Shown here piece after piece: positions 54,346 to 64,000 of a stretch of 64,000 nucleotides of DNA (position 1 is the first letter of the stretch; every line of letters begins with the position of its first letter). The notes under the pieces are model-generated. The model was given only the letters and a program-made list of their open reading frames with translations. It was not told where the DNA came from and searched no databases. The position numbers and the translations under genes were made by a program. The DNA is from Solen grandis. Taxonomy: Eukaryota; Mollusca; Bivalvia; Adapedonta; Solenidae. The stretch lies in the NCBI GenBank assembly GCA_021229015.1, contig CM037795.1:15954117-16018116 (forward strand), read 5' to 3'.

Positions 54346-56361
54346 TTGGAGGGAGACTCATTTCCTGCCCGAATGGCAGAAGGTAACATCAGACAAATGG
54401 GTGCTAGACATTATAGAGCACGGTTACAAACTGGAGTTTCTAAAGAAACCTCCCTTTCTAGGCATAAAACCCACAAATGTTCATGTCAAAGGTCAAAGTA
54501 TTATAAAAAAAAAGAAATAGATGCCATGTTAGACAAACAAGCCATAGAAATTGTAGATCCAAAAGAAATAAACTCAGGCTTTTACAGCACGTTGTTTCTT
54601 GTACCAAAAATGAACGGGGAAATGAGACCAGTTATATACTTGAAACCCCTCAACAAGTATCTCTGCAAAAAGCATTTTCAAATGGACACATTGACCAAGG
54701 TACTAAATCTAGTACGGAAAGGAGACTGGTTTTTCACAATAGATTTAAAAGAAGATTTAAAAGAAGATATTCAAAGGTTACCGCAAATACCTTCGATTCC
54801 ATTTTCAAGGGGTGACATACCAATTTCGGGCTCTTTGTTTTGGTCCAACAAGTGCACCTCGAGTGTTCACAAAGATAATTACAGTAGTAGTAGCTCATCT
54901 TCGAAAGTTCAACATCCGTCTAGTAAGTTACCTAGACGATTGGTTAGCAGCAAACGAAACAAAAATGTTACTATTACAGGACAAAGCTCAAATCCTCAGT
55001 CTCCTTTACCGTCTAGGTTTTATAGTCAACAAGAAAAAATCTCAACTCATTCCTGTCCAGTCCCTGATTTACCTAGGAAGTCATTGGGATTTGGTCAAAT
55101 GTCTTGTCTATCCAACAAACGAAAGGCTGACAAATTTAAAATTGGCTGTGGCAAACATTCAAAACGGTCAGTGCACAGCAAAACATTTCATGATACTGTT
55201 AGGAATGATAGCATCTTGTTTAGAACTCATTCCAAATGCCAGATTGTTCATGAGACCAATTAAACTGCATCTTCTTCAACATTGGAGTCCTGCCAGAATG
55301 GAATTATCAGTAAAAATTCCATTAACTCCTCAGTTAGTTCAGGATTTGAATTGGTTCTCTTTTGATCAGAACATTGGCTTGGGCAGATCTGTTGTGAAAG
55401 AGTCTTACCCTGTAACTCTGACCACAGATGCCAGTGGCAAATACGGTTGGGGAGGTCACATGAACAATCTGACATGTCAGGGTCAGTGGACAAAGATTCA
55501 GAAATTAATGCACATAAACTGCTTGGAAATGATAGCAGTTCAATTCAGTCTAGAGCATTTCCTTTCACATATGAAAAACAAGAATGTATTGATAAAATCA
55601 GACAACACAACGGTGTGCCAATACATCAATCGCCAGGGGGGAACCAAGTCTCCTCAGTTATGCTCTCTGACAATGAAATTGTGATTAATTGCCCTCAAGA
55701 ACAATATAACTTTAAAAGCAGTTATATAATGGGGAAAGAGAATGCATTAGCAGATTCACTGAGTCGGGAACAAGTCCTTCCAACAGAGTGGTCCTTGAAC
55801 AAGATTGTGGTTTCGAAGTTGTTCAGTCGCTGGGGACAGCCTTTACTGGACCTCTTTGCGACATTTCAGAACAAACAGACTCCACTGTTTTGCTCATGGA
55901 TACCTCATCCACAAACATTTGCTCTAGATGCCCTTTCAATTCCCTGGCACAATCTGTTTGCATATGCATTTCCACCAATACAACTAGTACCCAAAGTCCT
56001 AAGCCACATGCAAAAGTACAAGCTGTGCACAATCATTCTGATAGCCCCACAATGGCCCAGACAACATTATTATCCTCAGTTGCTGAAACTGTTGATAGCC
56101 AACCCAATACAATTGCCATGCAGTCAGGGTTTACTGACTCAATGCGGGGGAAGAGTCCTGCATCCAAATCCACAGACTCTCCATCTGACTGCATGGCTGT
56201 TATCGACAAACGTTTATCATCAGAAGGCCTATCTAAAAAGACAAGAAAATTACTGTCCAAATCATGGCGTAAAGGAACAAGAAAAGATCATCAAAGCAAA
56301 TTCAGGCAGTTTGATAGCTGGTGTCGTGAAAGGAAAATTGATACCTATCTTGCCTCTTTAG
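54346..56361 (+). pseudogene. DIRS reverse transcriptase and RNase H, frameshifted
   Basis: The RT N-terminal part is in the 54346 frame (SGFYSTLFLVPKMNGEMRPV, LNLVRKGDWFFTIDLK); the frame changes near 54780-54812 to one with LCFGPTSAPRVFTKI and the catalytic YLDDW (about 54929-54943); RNase H follows with TTDASGKYGWGGH, NCLEMIAVQ and IKSDNTTVCQYINRQGG; then another change near 55650 to the C-terminal part (GKENALADSLSREQ, DLFATFQNKQTPLF, AFPPIQLVPKVL, IAPQWPRQ) ending at 56361. This order and the DLFAT...YAFPP tail are specific to DIRS-type pol. The last ~570 bases overlap the recombinase ORF in another frame. Confidence 0.85.
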
Positions 56362-57179
56362 CGAACTGTACTGATTTTCTTACTCATCTGTTTAATAAAG
56401 GTTTAAAGCACAGAACAATCAATGGTTATAGATCCATGCTTTCAGCAGTTTTGGCACCTGTAGACAAAGTTCCCATTGGTCAGCATCCTTTCATCATCCG
56501 GTTACTTAGGGGAGTTTTTAATGAACGTCCTCCTATTAAAAAACTTGAATGGAATTTGCTTCTTGTTTTAGACTGCCTGAAGGAAGCTCCATTTGAACCA
56601 CTGAATAATGCATCGTTACGTCATCTCACCTGGAAGGTTTGTTTTTTAATGGCTATAACTACATTCAGAAGATGTAGCGATTTACAGTCACTTACTCTAG
56701 GTGAGGACCTTGTTAATGTCCAGAGTAAAGGGGTAACTTTCATCAGGACTGGCTTGTCAAAGCAGGATAGACCTACTCACTCGGATCGAAGAACTTTTGT
56801 GCCAGCATTACCAGACAATAAAATTTTGGACCCTAAAAGGGCTCTACTCTATGACCTGAGAAAGACGGAACAGTTTAGAAAGGCAGGTTCTAAGCAAGAG
56901 ATAGTTAAAATGTTCCTCACTACAAGAAAACCACACAATCCTGTTTCTGTTCAGACGATATCTCGGTGGTTAGTTAGTGTCATAAAGTTCAGTTACAAAA
57001 AGCATAAGAAAACAGTTGGAAACGTGAAAGGTCATTCAACCCGCAGTGTTGGTCCATCATGGGCGTTGTTTAAAGGTGCATCAATTCAGCAGAAACTGGA
57101 AAGTGCAGATTGGTCAAGGGAGACCACCTTCACGAAGCATTACCTGAGATCTTTAAATACAGATTATATGAATGTATAA
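55788..57179 (+). CDS. DIRS tyrosine recombinase, apparently intact
   Basis: A 463-codon ORF; the first ~130 residues overlap the RT-RNase H 3' end and may not be translated. An N-terminal SAM-like core-binding region (KKTRKLLSKSWRKGTRKDHQ to NGYRSMLSAVLAP) precedes a catalytic domain with the expected tetrad: Arg at TTFRRCS (R294/R295), H416 and R419 in GHSTRS, and Tyr452 in KHYLR. The enzyme would insert the circular DNA intermediate by cutting and rejoining through a Tyr-DNA link, without integrase. It is the least damaged gene of this element. Confidence 0.9.
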   Translation: MVLEQDCGFEVVQSLGTAFTGPLCDISEQTDSTVLLMDTSSTNICSRCPFNSLAQSVCICISTNTTSTQSPKPHAKVQAVHNHSDSPTMAQTTLLSSVAETVDSQPNTIAMQSGFTDSMRGKSPASKSTDSPSDCMAVIDKRLSSEGLSKKTRKLLSKSWRKGTRKDHQSKFRQFDSWCRERKIDTYLASLANCTDFLTHLFNKGLKHRTINGYRSMLSAVLAPVDKVPIGQHPFIIRLLRGVFNERPPIKKLEWNLLLVLDCLKEAPFEPLNNASLRHLTWKVCFLMAITTFRRCSDLQSLTLGEDLVNVQSKGVTFIRTGLSKQDRPTHSDRRTFVPALPDNKILDPKRALLYDLRKTEQFRKAGSKQEIVKMFLTTRKPHNPVSVQTISRWLVSVIKFSYKKHKKTVGNVKGHSTRSVGPSWALFKGASIQQKLESADWSRETTFTKHYLRSLNTDYMNV

Positions 57180-57504
57180 GAAATACACACATATTTGGTT
57201 GTAAATACAAGTGAATCTCTAGTTTCTTGCGGATCGCGTCATGAAAATACAAATTTCATTTTTCTAATGTTTATCGAAAGGGTGCATGTAGATACTGTAC
57301 ATACATTATACGTGGAATTGGAGGGTTTCTAAGGAAGACATGTATATAGAAGGGTACATTGTGCAAGAAAGCACACAAGCACTGTTTTACATGGGACAAG
57401 GGTTGCAAAAGAAGATGTCACAACATGTAAAGGTGAATAAAACATAGAAATATGTTTAAAAGTCCCCACCACCATAAGCACATTGCTGTGTAATCTAGTG
57501 TTAT

Positions 57505-57620
57505 CCTTAATGTTATTCCAGGTAAGTTTATTTATGAAATAAAAATGATAAATTTGTATACAAATTGTAGTTTTATGAATAAATAATACTTACCTGGAAT
57601 GACAGCTTCCCGCCCTACCT
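57505..57620. repeat. DIRS internal complementary region and hairpin
   Basis: 'tatccttaatgttattccaggtaagtttatttatgaaat' (57505-57545) is complementary to the left tip of the element and also to 'tttatgaataaataatacttacctggaatgaca' (57572-57606) downstream, so this block can fold on itself around an AT-rich loop with 'tttgtatacaaa'. Confidence 0.75.
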
Positions 57621-58917
57621 CCCCACATTACTTTTAAACAGTTCTTGGGCGAACACTTTCGCAAGAAAAGAACTGATATATCTTTGGGAGGAAATGGGAA
57701 GTTACCTTCGGCGCATGCGCAGTATTCATGCGCAGCTTTCCAAAAAGCTAGCGGATCAAGGAAAAGAGTATCCTTGATGACATTTCAAGTTTCTATTCGT
57801 AATAGATTGTTTCGGAGGAAATGTCGCATTTGCGGCAGATTCAAAAATATAATTAATGTCTTCGGTGACATTCTCTATCAGGTCAGATGTGCTGTCTTCA
57901 TGTGTTATTTTATCGGATAATTGTTTTAATTTAGCTAAATCCATGTTATTTATAAAATCATTTACCATTTCAGGTTTCCAGATTGGCTTTATTGTTTGTT
58001 TGTTCTTTGTGTCATTAGCTTTACAGTTTATGTTAATGTTCAGTTCTAGAATAATTGTACTGTGGCTATCTGAAAATATACAGTCTGTTTCCGATACTTC
58101 AAAATGTGATATAAGATGAAAGCATTCTGCAGTAGCTATTGCGTAGTCCATAACTGACTTATCCCGGAATGTATAGGACCCGATAACCTTGTCATTATGT
58201 AATCTGCCATTTAAGATGAAAATGTTGTTACATCTACATGTTTCAATCAGTCGAAGGCCATTAGTGATGCTTCTATGGTCTGAGGAACACCTCTCCAGTG
58301 GGATTCCAAGGGTTTCTAGAATATTATGCTTGTTTAGAGTAGCTTTGCTATCGTCATCAATATCAAATACATAATCATAAATAGGGGCTGATGGGAGAAA
58401 GTCACACAGCCTAGCAGTTCTACAGTTCGTATCACCATTTAGAATCACATGTTCATAATTTCGTATTCAAAATTAGAGAATTGGTCATTATTGAGAAACC
58501 TGGAACCTTCTGGTGGTATATATACAGCACCTATGACAATATGTTTATTGTTATAACTAGAAGAATTACTTGTTTTTATCCATAATATATATTCACAGTC
58601 GTTATTAATGACAGTAAGGAATTGAGCAATATTATGACGCACGTATATACCAATACCTCCGGACTTACGTTTGTATGGTTAGGATCTGTGTTTAGCTATA
58701 AAATCATATCCGGCAATATCAACAGCGTCACAGGCATCAGTATGTGTTTCTGAAATACAGAAAATATCAAAATCATTAATGTATTCTACAAAGTCTGGAT
58801 ATTCTAATTTTCTTTTCAGTCCACCGACATTTAAAGCACCCACTTTTAAATTATACTGTTCATTATTAATTGTATTATTATGTTTAATGTTTTTGTTTTT
58901 ATTTTCAGGAGCAGTTG

Positions 58918-60252
58918 CTATCCCTGAAATATTCTAGTTGGAGTTCGTTTCGCCATGCTGTGATGAAGTGACTGGAGCAGACCGAGTGTCGTGACTATCC
59001 CATGGGCGTCTGAAGTCAGGAGAAGGATTGGCCTTTGTTGGAAATTGGGTCGGCTGGTATCTACTGGGTGGTCGGTTGCGCCCCCATGTGCCATGCATGG
59101 TGATTTGGACTCTTGTCTGGAGCGGACGGTTGTTGACCTGGATCGGTATGAATTTATCTGCCTGGCTTGCTGGAGGACCGTTTGTTTTGCACGAGAATCA
59201 TTTGGAAGTTGTGCTTGTGTCACAGATTGCGTACACCGTTGTGAATTCACCTGCTGGGAGGCCGGTTGTTCTGCACGTGAATCAGGCGGTAACGGAAGCT
59301 GTGTGGGTTTGGCAACTTGTACACGACTGCCGGATAGTACGAGGCTCCAATTGGGGAACATGTCAGCATGTACATGACCATTGACAATAATCTTTGCCGG
59401 ATACACAAGTGCCACCTTACTTTGTGGATGGAGCTGGCGGAGACGCTTAACTTCAGGCCATAGCGTTTTCCTGGCATTGGCGATTTCCTTCGGGTAGTCC
59501 CTATTGATACTGAAAGACGTGTTCCTTAATTTAGGTGCATTTGAGAGTACCAGCTCAGTGTCGCGATAGTCGAGAAACAGTGCGATGATCGGCCTTGATT
59601 TCCCCCTCTGGTAGCGCTCCAACCGGTGAACTCGAGGGATTGCAGGGCAATGGTCGATTCCTAACTTGTCCCTTAGGAAAATGCGTAACTCATTTTCACA
59701 ATCCTCATCTGGGGACTCCTTTATACCAGAAAAAATAAGGTTGTTGCGTTTACTGCGCGCTTCCAAGTCAATGGTTTTATATTCAAGAAATGCTAGTCTT
59801 GAGTCTTGTTGATGCACCTCCGATTCGATGTTGTTTAACTTAGTTTGGAGCGTATGGCAAATGTTCATGGTTTGTCTTACAGCTGATAGCTCTGTATACA
59901 TCAGAGACAATTTCTATTTCTCATCAACAGGCAATAATTTCAAGTCATTAACAGATAGCTCAGTATGTGAACTAACACTGAAACTTACACGGGTCCTTTT
60001 ACGAGAATTGGATACAGTTGTCCAGTCATCCTGCGCGACATCATCGCCGCCATTTTGGCCAATGTCAAATTGGTTTTGACTAATGGAAAATGAATCTTTA
60101 TTGCATACCTGAATAGGATCTTCTGAATTTGCATCTTTAATATCCATGTCAATGTCCATAATGATATCACTGAGCACAAAAAATATCCTGGTACGTAGTA
60201 ATATATTAAATATTAAGCCAAATTTAAGGAGCTTTAACAAATCGATGTTCAC
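58918..60252 (-). pseudogene. LINE B ORF1 with one in-frame stop
   Basis: One reading frame from the MNIDLL/MDIDMDIKD start near 60252-60160 to the stop at 58918, broken only by TAG 59914-59916. The first part is acidic and polar. After the stop come a coiled coil (TMNICHTLQTKLNNIESEVH), an RRM-like fold (SKRNNLIFSGIKESPDED, IPRVHRLERYQRG, RPIIALFLDYRD, FSINRDYPKEIANARKTLWP) and a Gln/Ser/Arg-rich tail. This is the trimeric ORF1p design of many LINEs. The ORF1 stop is close to the ORF2 endonuclease start. Confidence 0.8.
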
Positions 60253-61834
60253 AGTACCGGAAGCGGAAGTTAACCATAATGTGTAGGTTATCCGAATCGG
60301 CAGTAACCCATGAAAATGTAATAAGCATGTGTTTAGGGCACTGCGTATGCAAATTGAATGACACGTTCACTTATTGACAGACATTTGCCGAGTACCAGAC
60401 TAACGTGTCTTCTGCTGAACGATCTAATATAAATTGAATAAAAATAGGCAATTACCAAAAGTTTGTATCAGTTAAAATTATTCCAGACAGGTGCTGTTTA
60501 AGAAATAGCATAAACAAATGGATAAGTATAAAATAAGCCGCTAAAAACAACAACTATGTTGGACATTAAAATGTAATTGGCATCGAAACATTTTCACTAG
60601 AGCACAAAAAAATGAAAGAAAAAAACTTTGATTAAATTAATCTACTCAACGAATTTTTTATTCACCTTTCTCGACATGTATGTAATTTTCAATTTTGCAT
60701 TAAAAGCTGGCTAATTAACTGCCAGGTTGATGAAATTTCAGGTATGTATAATTGTCGATTTTGTTTTGGAAAGAGGTAATGGCAATGCCTTTGGTTTTTG
60801 GTTATAAGCTAAAATTTTTCTGCAATGTAGATGCATCTTTAGCCATGTGAATTAATCTTAACCAGAAATGGGTTGTGTTTCTTGATGTCGTCAGTTTTAC
60901 AATTTTACTTAACTTTTATCAGAGATGTGAAATGTAGCTCCGTGTTTTTATATAACAATCAAATTCTTCTTAACTCACTCCTCTTAATATTACTTTCCTA
61001 AAAGGAATTATTTTTTTTCTTATTTACAACTATAATAATCTATTAGTATTTTAAATTTATAGAAAATGAATAAGAAATGAAAGAATTACAAAGAAAATTG
61101 TAATCTGTAATGTTTTGGAATAATGTATATGTGGCTTATTATCACTAATTCAAATCAAATCCAGGTAATCAGTCATTGAGCAATGTTACTGGTAAGTCAA
61201 TCAGGGTCTCTATATATACATACATACATGAAGTATTAAAGAGACCCTTAGTCAATGAATAGGAAAAACTAATGCACAGTAAACAGAACTTAAGTGCAAA
61301 ATAAAACGGATATCAAATATTTTATATTAAAATATCAACATCTATTATTACTGATCAAATAATGTTTGATTTGTCACTGATTAGAGACACGCGGAAGGGA
61401 CCACACCTTCCGCACCCATCCACCAACGTGCGCCTGGATATTTTATGGGGAAGTCTCTGTATGAAGACTGCTTTCCAGATCGACAATGGAACAGCCATGG
61501 TTAATATGTTTAAATTGTTTTTTCTCAGCCTTAAACAAAACTCACTGGCACTAAAACAGCAGAATTGAAATTTTCATTGGAATCTTCATCATCAATAATA
61601 TGTACGATTATTTTTGTTCTCCAGTACTGTATAGTAATATACAACACAAATTCAACGATATTGGCAATTCTGTGGTTCTAGTGGCAGTGAAAAAAACTGT
61701 CTTTTACACTGTCGAGTCTAAATCTGATGGATATTCTATGCATTCATTCACTAATTTGATACTGTACCCTCTAGCACTCACGTAACATTCAGATTTTGTT
61801 CCCCCCTGCGGAAAAATTCTGGATTCGTGCCTGG

Positions 61835-62480
61835 ACAATGAGCTGTACATATAATGCTGATTGTTGTAATGTATATTTGGGAGATAATTTCCATATCTGT
61901 TATAGAATGTCCATACTGGTATAGAAAATGAGCAATATAAGATGATGACGCTTTGTAAATAATAATAATAATATAATAATAACTTCTAGGAATGCGAATT
62001 AATTAATTAAAACAACAGCAGGGCACGATGGAACTAATCTCATCTTTCTTTCATTGTGCATCGGAAGAGTTTAATTTCGTGTCTTTTTTCGGCTACACTG
62101 CATATTTTATGTTCTTGCAGTTCAATGTATTTTTTTGTGTGTTTAGGGACTTAACTTCTGACGTTCAAATATCAGTTATAATCATATGCGTTTATAATCA
62201 TTCTCGTTTTCCTAAAAAAAATACGTAAATAGTTTAATATTTATTTATCTGTAAGGTAACATTATCAACCCAGTCATCTATATATATTTGAAAACAAGAA
62301 TGGCGGAACGTGTGTAAGTTCAATCCCCATCTAAACTGTCTGACCTTGGTTATTTTTACCAGGCTTGATTAAGGTGGCATTCTCCATATATCTCTACTTT
62401 ACACGCGACCTTTCTGTTTAATACCAGCTACAATCGCTGAAGGACGAGATAGTTCTACCATAAATATTGTCAGAATGCTG
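61835..62480. other. AT-rich spacer without recognised gene
   Basis: Between the second CAGGCCCGGAT transposon and the terminal LINE remnant. It contains (ATA)n/(TAAT)n low-complexity stretches, and the short ORF at 62028-62228 shows no recognisable motif. Confidence 0.6.
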
Positions 62481-64000
62481 GAGAAATGAAAATGAAAAAC
62501 AAATATTTTATTCCGCAATGTTAACCTATACAAGTTTCTAGTTGCCTACATACCATATAATAGGTACACCTTTTAGCTTTAACAAGATCATGTCAAGTAT
62601 TATGCTACAATAACATCAAGTTTCACTGTTTGGTGGCTATTTACTACATAAAGAGGATGGAAAATACAAGTTGAAAGATGTTCATGATATAACAACCATA
62701 AGCAAAAATCAGTTATCTATCATGGAACAAAATACACAGTATTATATATTGGATATTGAGGAGCGTATTTAAGATAAGTTGTTGATAAAGGAATTGCGCA
62801 TACTAAATGCGTGATACACAAATTTCCCCAATCCTAGTAGAAGATTGCATTAATTGACAACATTTTACAAAGTTAGGTCTGTTACAATAATATTTACTAT
62901 TACATTGATTACGTAGGGTTCAATATAGAGGACATTTGAATATAAAATGGAACTCGTCCTCTATGTCACCAGAGTTACATACAGTACACATGCGCAAGTT
63001 ACGTTCTATTCTATTGTTACCATAACGACCAGATTCAATATGACAGTCGCAGTCTTGATAGTGCATTCCTATACTTTTTGGGTAATGTTTCTAAACAAAA
63101 TTCATGTTGTAATTGTGTTTTAAATGTTTTATACGACAATAAGGTATTATTTGCACTTATGTCAATATACTATGACTCTTAAAATATACTTACAGCCCGT
63201 TCTTTGAACTCTAGATGTAATGTATCAATATTAGGCCTATAGTTGCTGGGTTATTCAAAATGTGAATCAATAATTAATTTAATGTCGCTAGCCCAGCCTT
63301 TTGTACCAGAATTACATTTCTCAATTAAAAAAAAAAAAATATCCATGAAGCTACATTAGGAATTCATATATCTGATATATCCAATTATTATATTACCTGA
63401 ATTTAAAATTCTAGTCTAATATTTTATTATACGGGCTTGTCTATTAATAAAAAGGGGATATCTTCCCAGCTCGCCATATACACCAATGCTTAGACATTTA
63501 AAAGTTGTTTGCAAACTTTCAGTTGTTTTCTTTCAATATTTTTTGACTTACCAAAACCCCATACCTCGCATGAGTAGCATAAATGGAACTTACAAAGGCA
63601 TCAAACAACTGACACATAGTCAAGAAAGAAAGTTTCAATCTTAATGGGAAATTGCGCGTATTTTTAAATAATGTAATTATAGCTTTTAAACCTTTTCCCC
63701 GCTACAGTTTCCTTGTTCATAGAAACGCGTTGTCATTGTAATTGTGCCTAAGTAATTAAAATTATCCACAGTCTGTAAACCTACAATTATCCACAGTCTG
63801 TAAAGGTATACCACTATATGTCCCTTTTTCATCTGTCCGTATTTGGCACTTTTTCCTTAATAAAACAATCTTACTTTCCGGGTTAAAAAGTGAATAAATG
63901 TAAAACAATGGCTAAATTAATAACAAACACGTTTCGATTTAATAAAACATTAATATGTATTAGATGCTGTTTAAATATTGAGGATGTATGTCTTACATGT
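62480..64000 (-). pseudogene. LINE C 3' remnant, running off the window
   Basis: Minus-strand fragments of an RT C-terminal region: YLGTI and KKCQIRTDEKG near 63750-63870, a CEVWGFG-like segment near 63550 with YGELGRYP near 63465, WASDIKLIIDSHFE near 63270, and the zinc knuckle CTVCNSGDIEDEFHF with FKCPLY near 62935-62990. Many frame breaks. It is related to LINE B in motif order. The 3' end lies near 62490-62510. Confidence 0.7.

Larger units (their letters stand above)
52677..57780 (+). mobile_element. DIRS-type tyrosine-recombinase retrotransposon
   Basis: A ~5.1 kb element inserted in LINE B without an obvious target duplication, as expected for this group. Inverted terminal repeats share 'aaggatactcttttccttgatccgctagc', 'ctttttggaaagctgcgcatgaatactgcgcatgcgccgaagg' and 'aacttcccatttcctcccaaagat' (about 52709-52840 and 57640-57775). 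An internal region at 57505-57545 is the reverse complement of the left tip ('tttcataaataaacttacctggaataacattaaggata'), the internal complementary region that DIRS elements use to circularise. ORFs in order: gag-like, RT-RNase H, and tyrosine recombinase overlapping the RT-RNase H end. Confidence 0.9.
50389..58905 (-). pseudogene. LINE B ORF2: APE endonuclease and reverse transcriptase, interrupted
   Basis: The endonuclease begins LNVGGLKRKLEYPDF near 58900, then FCISETHTD, VIGAVYIPPEG, GDTNCR, SVMDYAIA and SDSHSTI, with frame breaks near 58670 and 58445. It is cut at about 57780 by the DIRS element. It resumes at 52676 (KTAWFGPQC), continues with ASPTDNLLNEHIKATKD, FIDFSQAFDKVWRAGLWHML, GVRQGETSPQYF, and catalytic YADD (51537-51548), then the thumb and a C-terminal knuckle CHLCDT...H...FC near 50560. 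Frame breaks near 51900, 51660, 51230 and 50620 add to the interruption. Same general design as LINE A but only distantly similar. Confidence 0.85.
49496..60277 (-). mobile_element. LINE retrotransposon B, split by a DIRS element
   Basis: A minus-strand non-LTR element of about 5.7 kb once the 5.1 kb DIRS insertion is removed. It appears near full length: the 5' end (60277) lies just before ORF1, and the 3' end has an AAATAAAG signal and an A-rich tail (T-rich on the plus strand, 49500-49532) directly at the transposon breakpoint 'ctgctgtt|aatgtg'. The 49560-50388 stretch is its 3' UTR. Confidence 0.85.
49307..61834. mobile_element. DNA transposon with CAGGCCCGGAT ends (copy 2, split)
   Basis: The left end aaGGCCCGGATTCAC (49309) and right end CAGGCACGAATCCAGAA (minus, from 61834) are degenerate versions of the 37205-39766 termini, with near-matching 5-bp flanks (ggcaa / gacaa). 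Left part 49307-49495 matches 37205-37412 ('ttctaggctataaaatcc...accgcataaccacct'), and right part 60278-61834 matches from 37413 onward ('aatgtgtaggttatccgaatcggcagt'). A LINE at 49496-60277 splits it. A small extra insert near 61200-61250 has 'agggtctct...agagaccct' ends. No transposase ORF. Confidence 0.8.

Noticed and set aside
57645..57920. 91-codon ORF at the right end of the DIRS element
   Set aside because: It spans the inverted terminal repeat and the antisense of LINE B endonuclease; chance reading.

Overview
This is a eukaryotic window, most likely from a bivalve mollusc. The evidence is a spliced ribosomal-protein gene, long introns, AT-rich spacers, and several repeat types I associate with bivalve genomes: the TTAACCCTTTCCCTCATA MITE, ~150-165 bp tandem-repeat elements ending in 'acaagagggccaagatggccctg', and CCGTCCGTCTGTCTGTCCGTC-type units. 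The species call is inference. There are no operons, ribosome binding sites or CRISPR arrays.

Layout. Positions 1-37202 form a giant imperfect inverted repeat (left arm 1-17000, 100-N gap at 17001-17100, right arm 17101-37202). Both arms carry, in mirror order: an intact three-coding-exon RPLP2 gene; dispersed tandem repeats and TTAA-flanked MITEs; a 5.35-6.06 kb element with ~175-190 bp terminal inverted repeats that carries three decayed genes plus iteron-like arrays; and a centre of ~150-165 bp tandem-repeat elements. The arms differ by SNPs and indels as two haplotypes would. With the gap at the centre, the simplest reading is two allelic contigs joined head-to-head; a true recent palindromic duplication is the alternative.

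From 37205 on the sequence is single-copy in this window but full of nested transposons. A DNA transposon with CAGGCCCGGAT ends and a GGTGT target duplication (37205-39766) holds a nested MITE. A 165-bp tandem-repeat element follows (39838-41392). Next is a seven-exon FLYWCH zinc-finger gene of the MULE-transposase type (41613-48240) that has lost its transposase core, carries a frameshift and is split by a LINE (42483-47100). A second CAGGCCCGGAT transposon (49307-61834) is split by a second LINE (49496-60277), itself split by a DIRS-type tyrosine-recombinase retrotransposon (52677-57780). A third LINE remnant runs off the right edge.

How the parts work together. RPLP2 is the only clearly functional host gene. 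The most interesting unit is the TIR element present in both arms. It has a divergent promoter between genes A and C, genes A and B meet tail-to-tail with a 15-bp overlap, it has short tandem repeats inside each end, and it shows no recognisable polymerase, integrase or transposase. It looks like a small virus-like or non-autonomous mobile unit whose class I cannot name. Its genes are broken by nonsense codons, frameshifts and a MITE, most of them shared by both arms, so the decay is older than the arm split.
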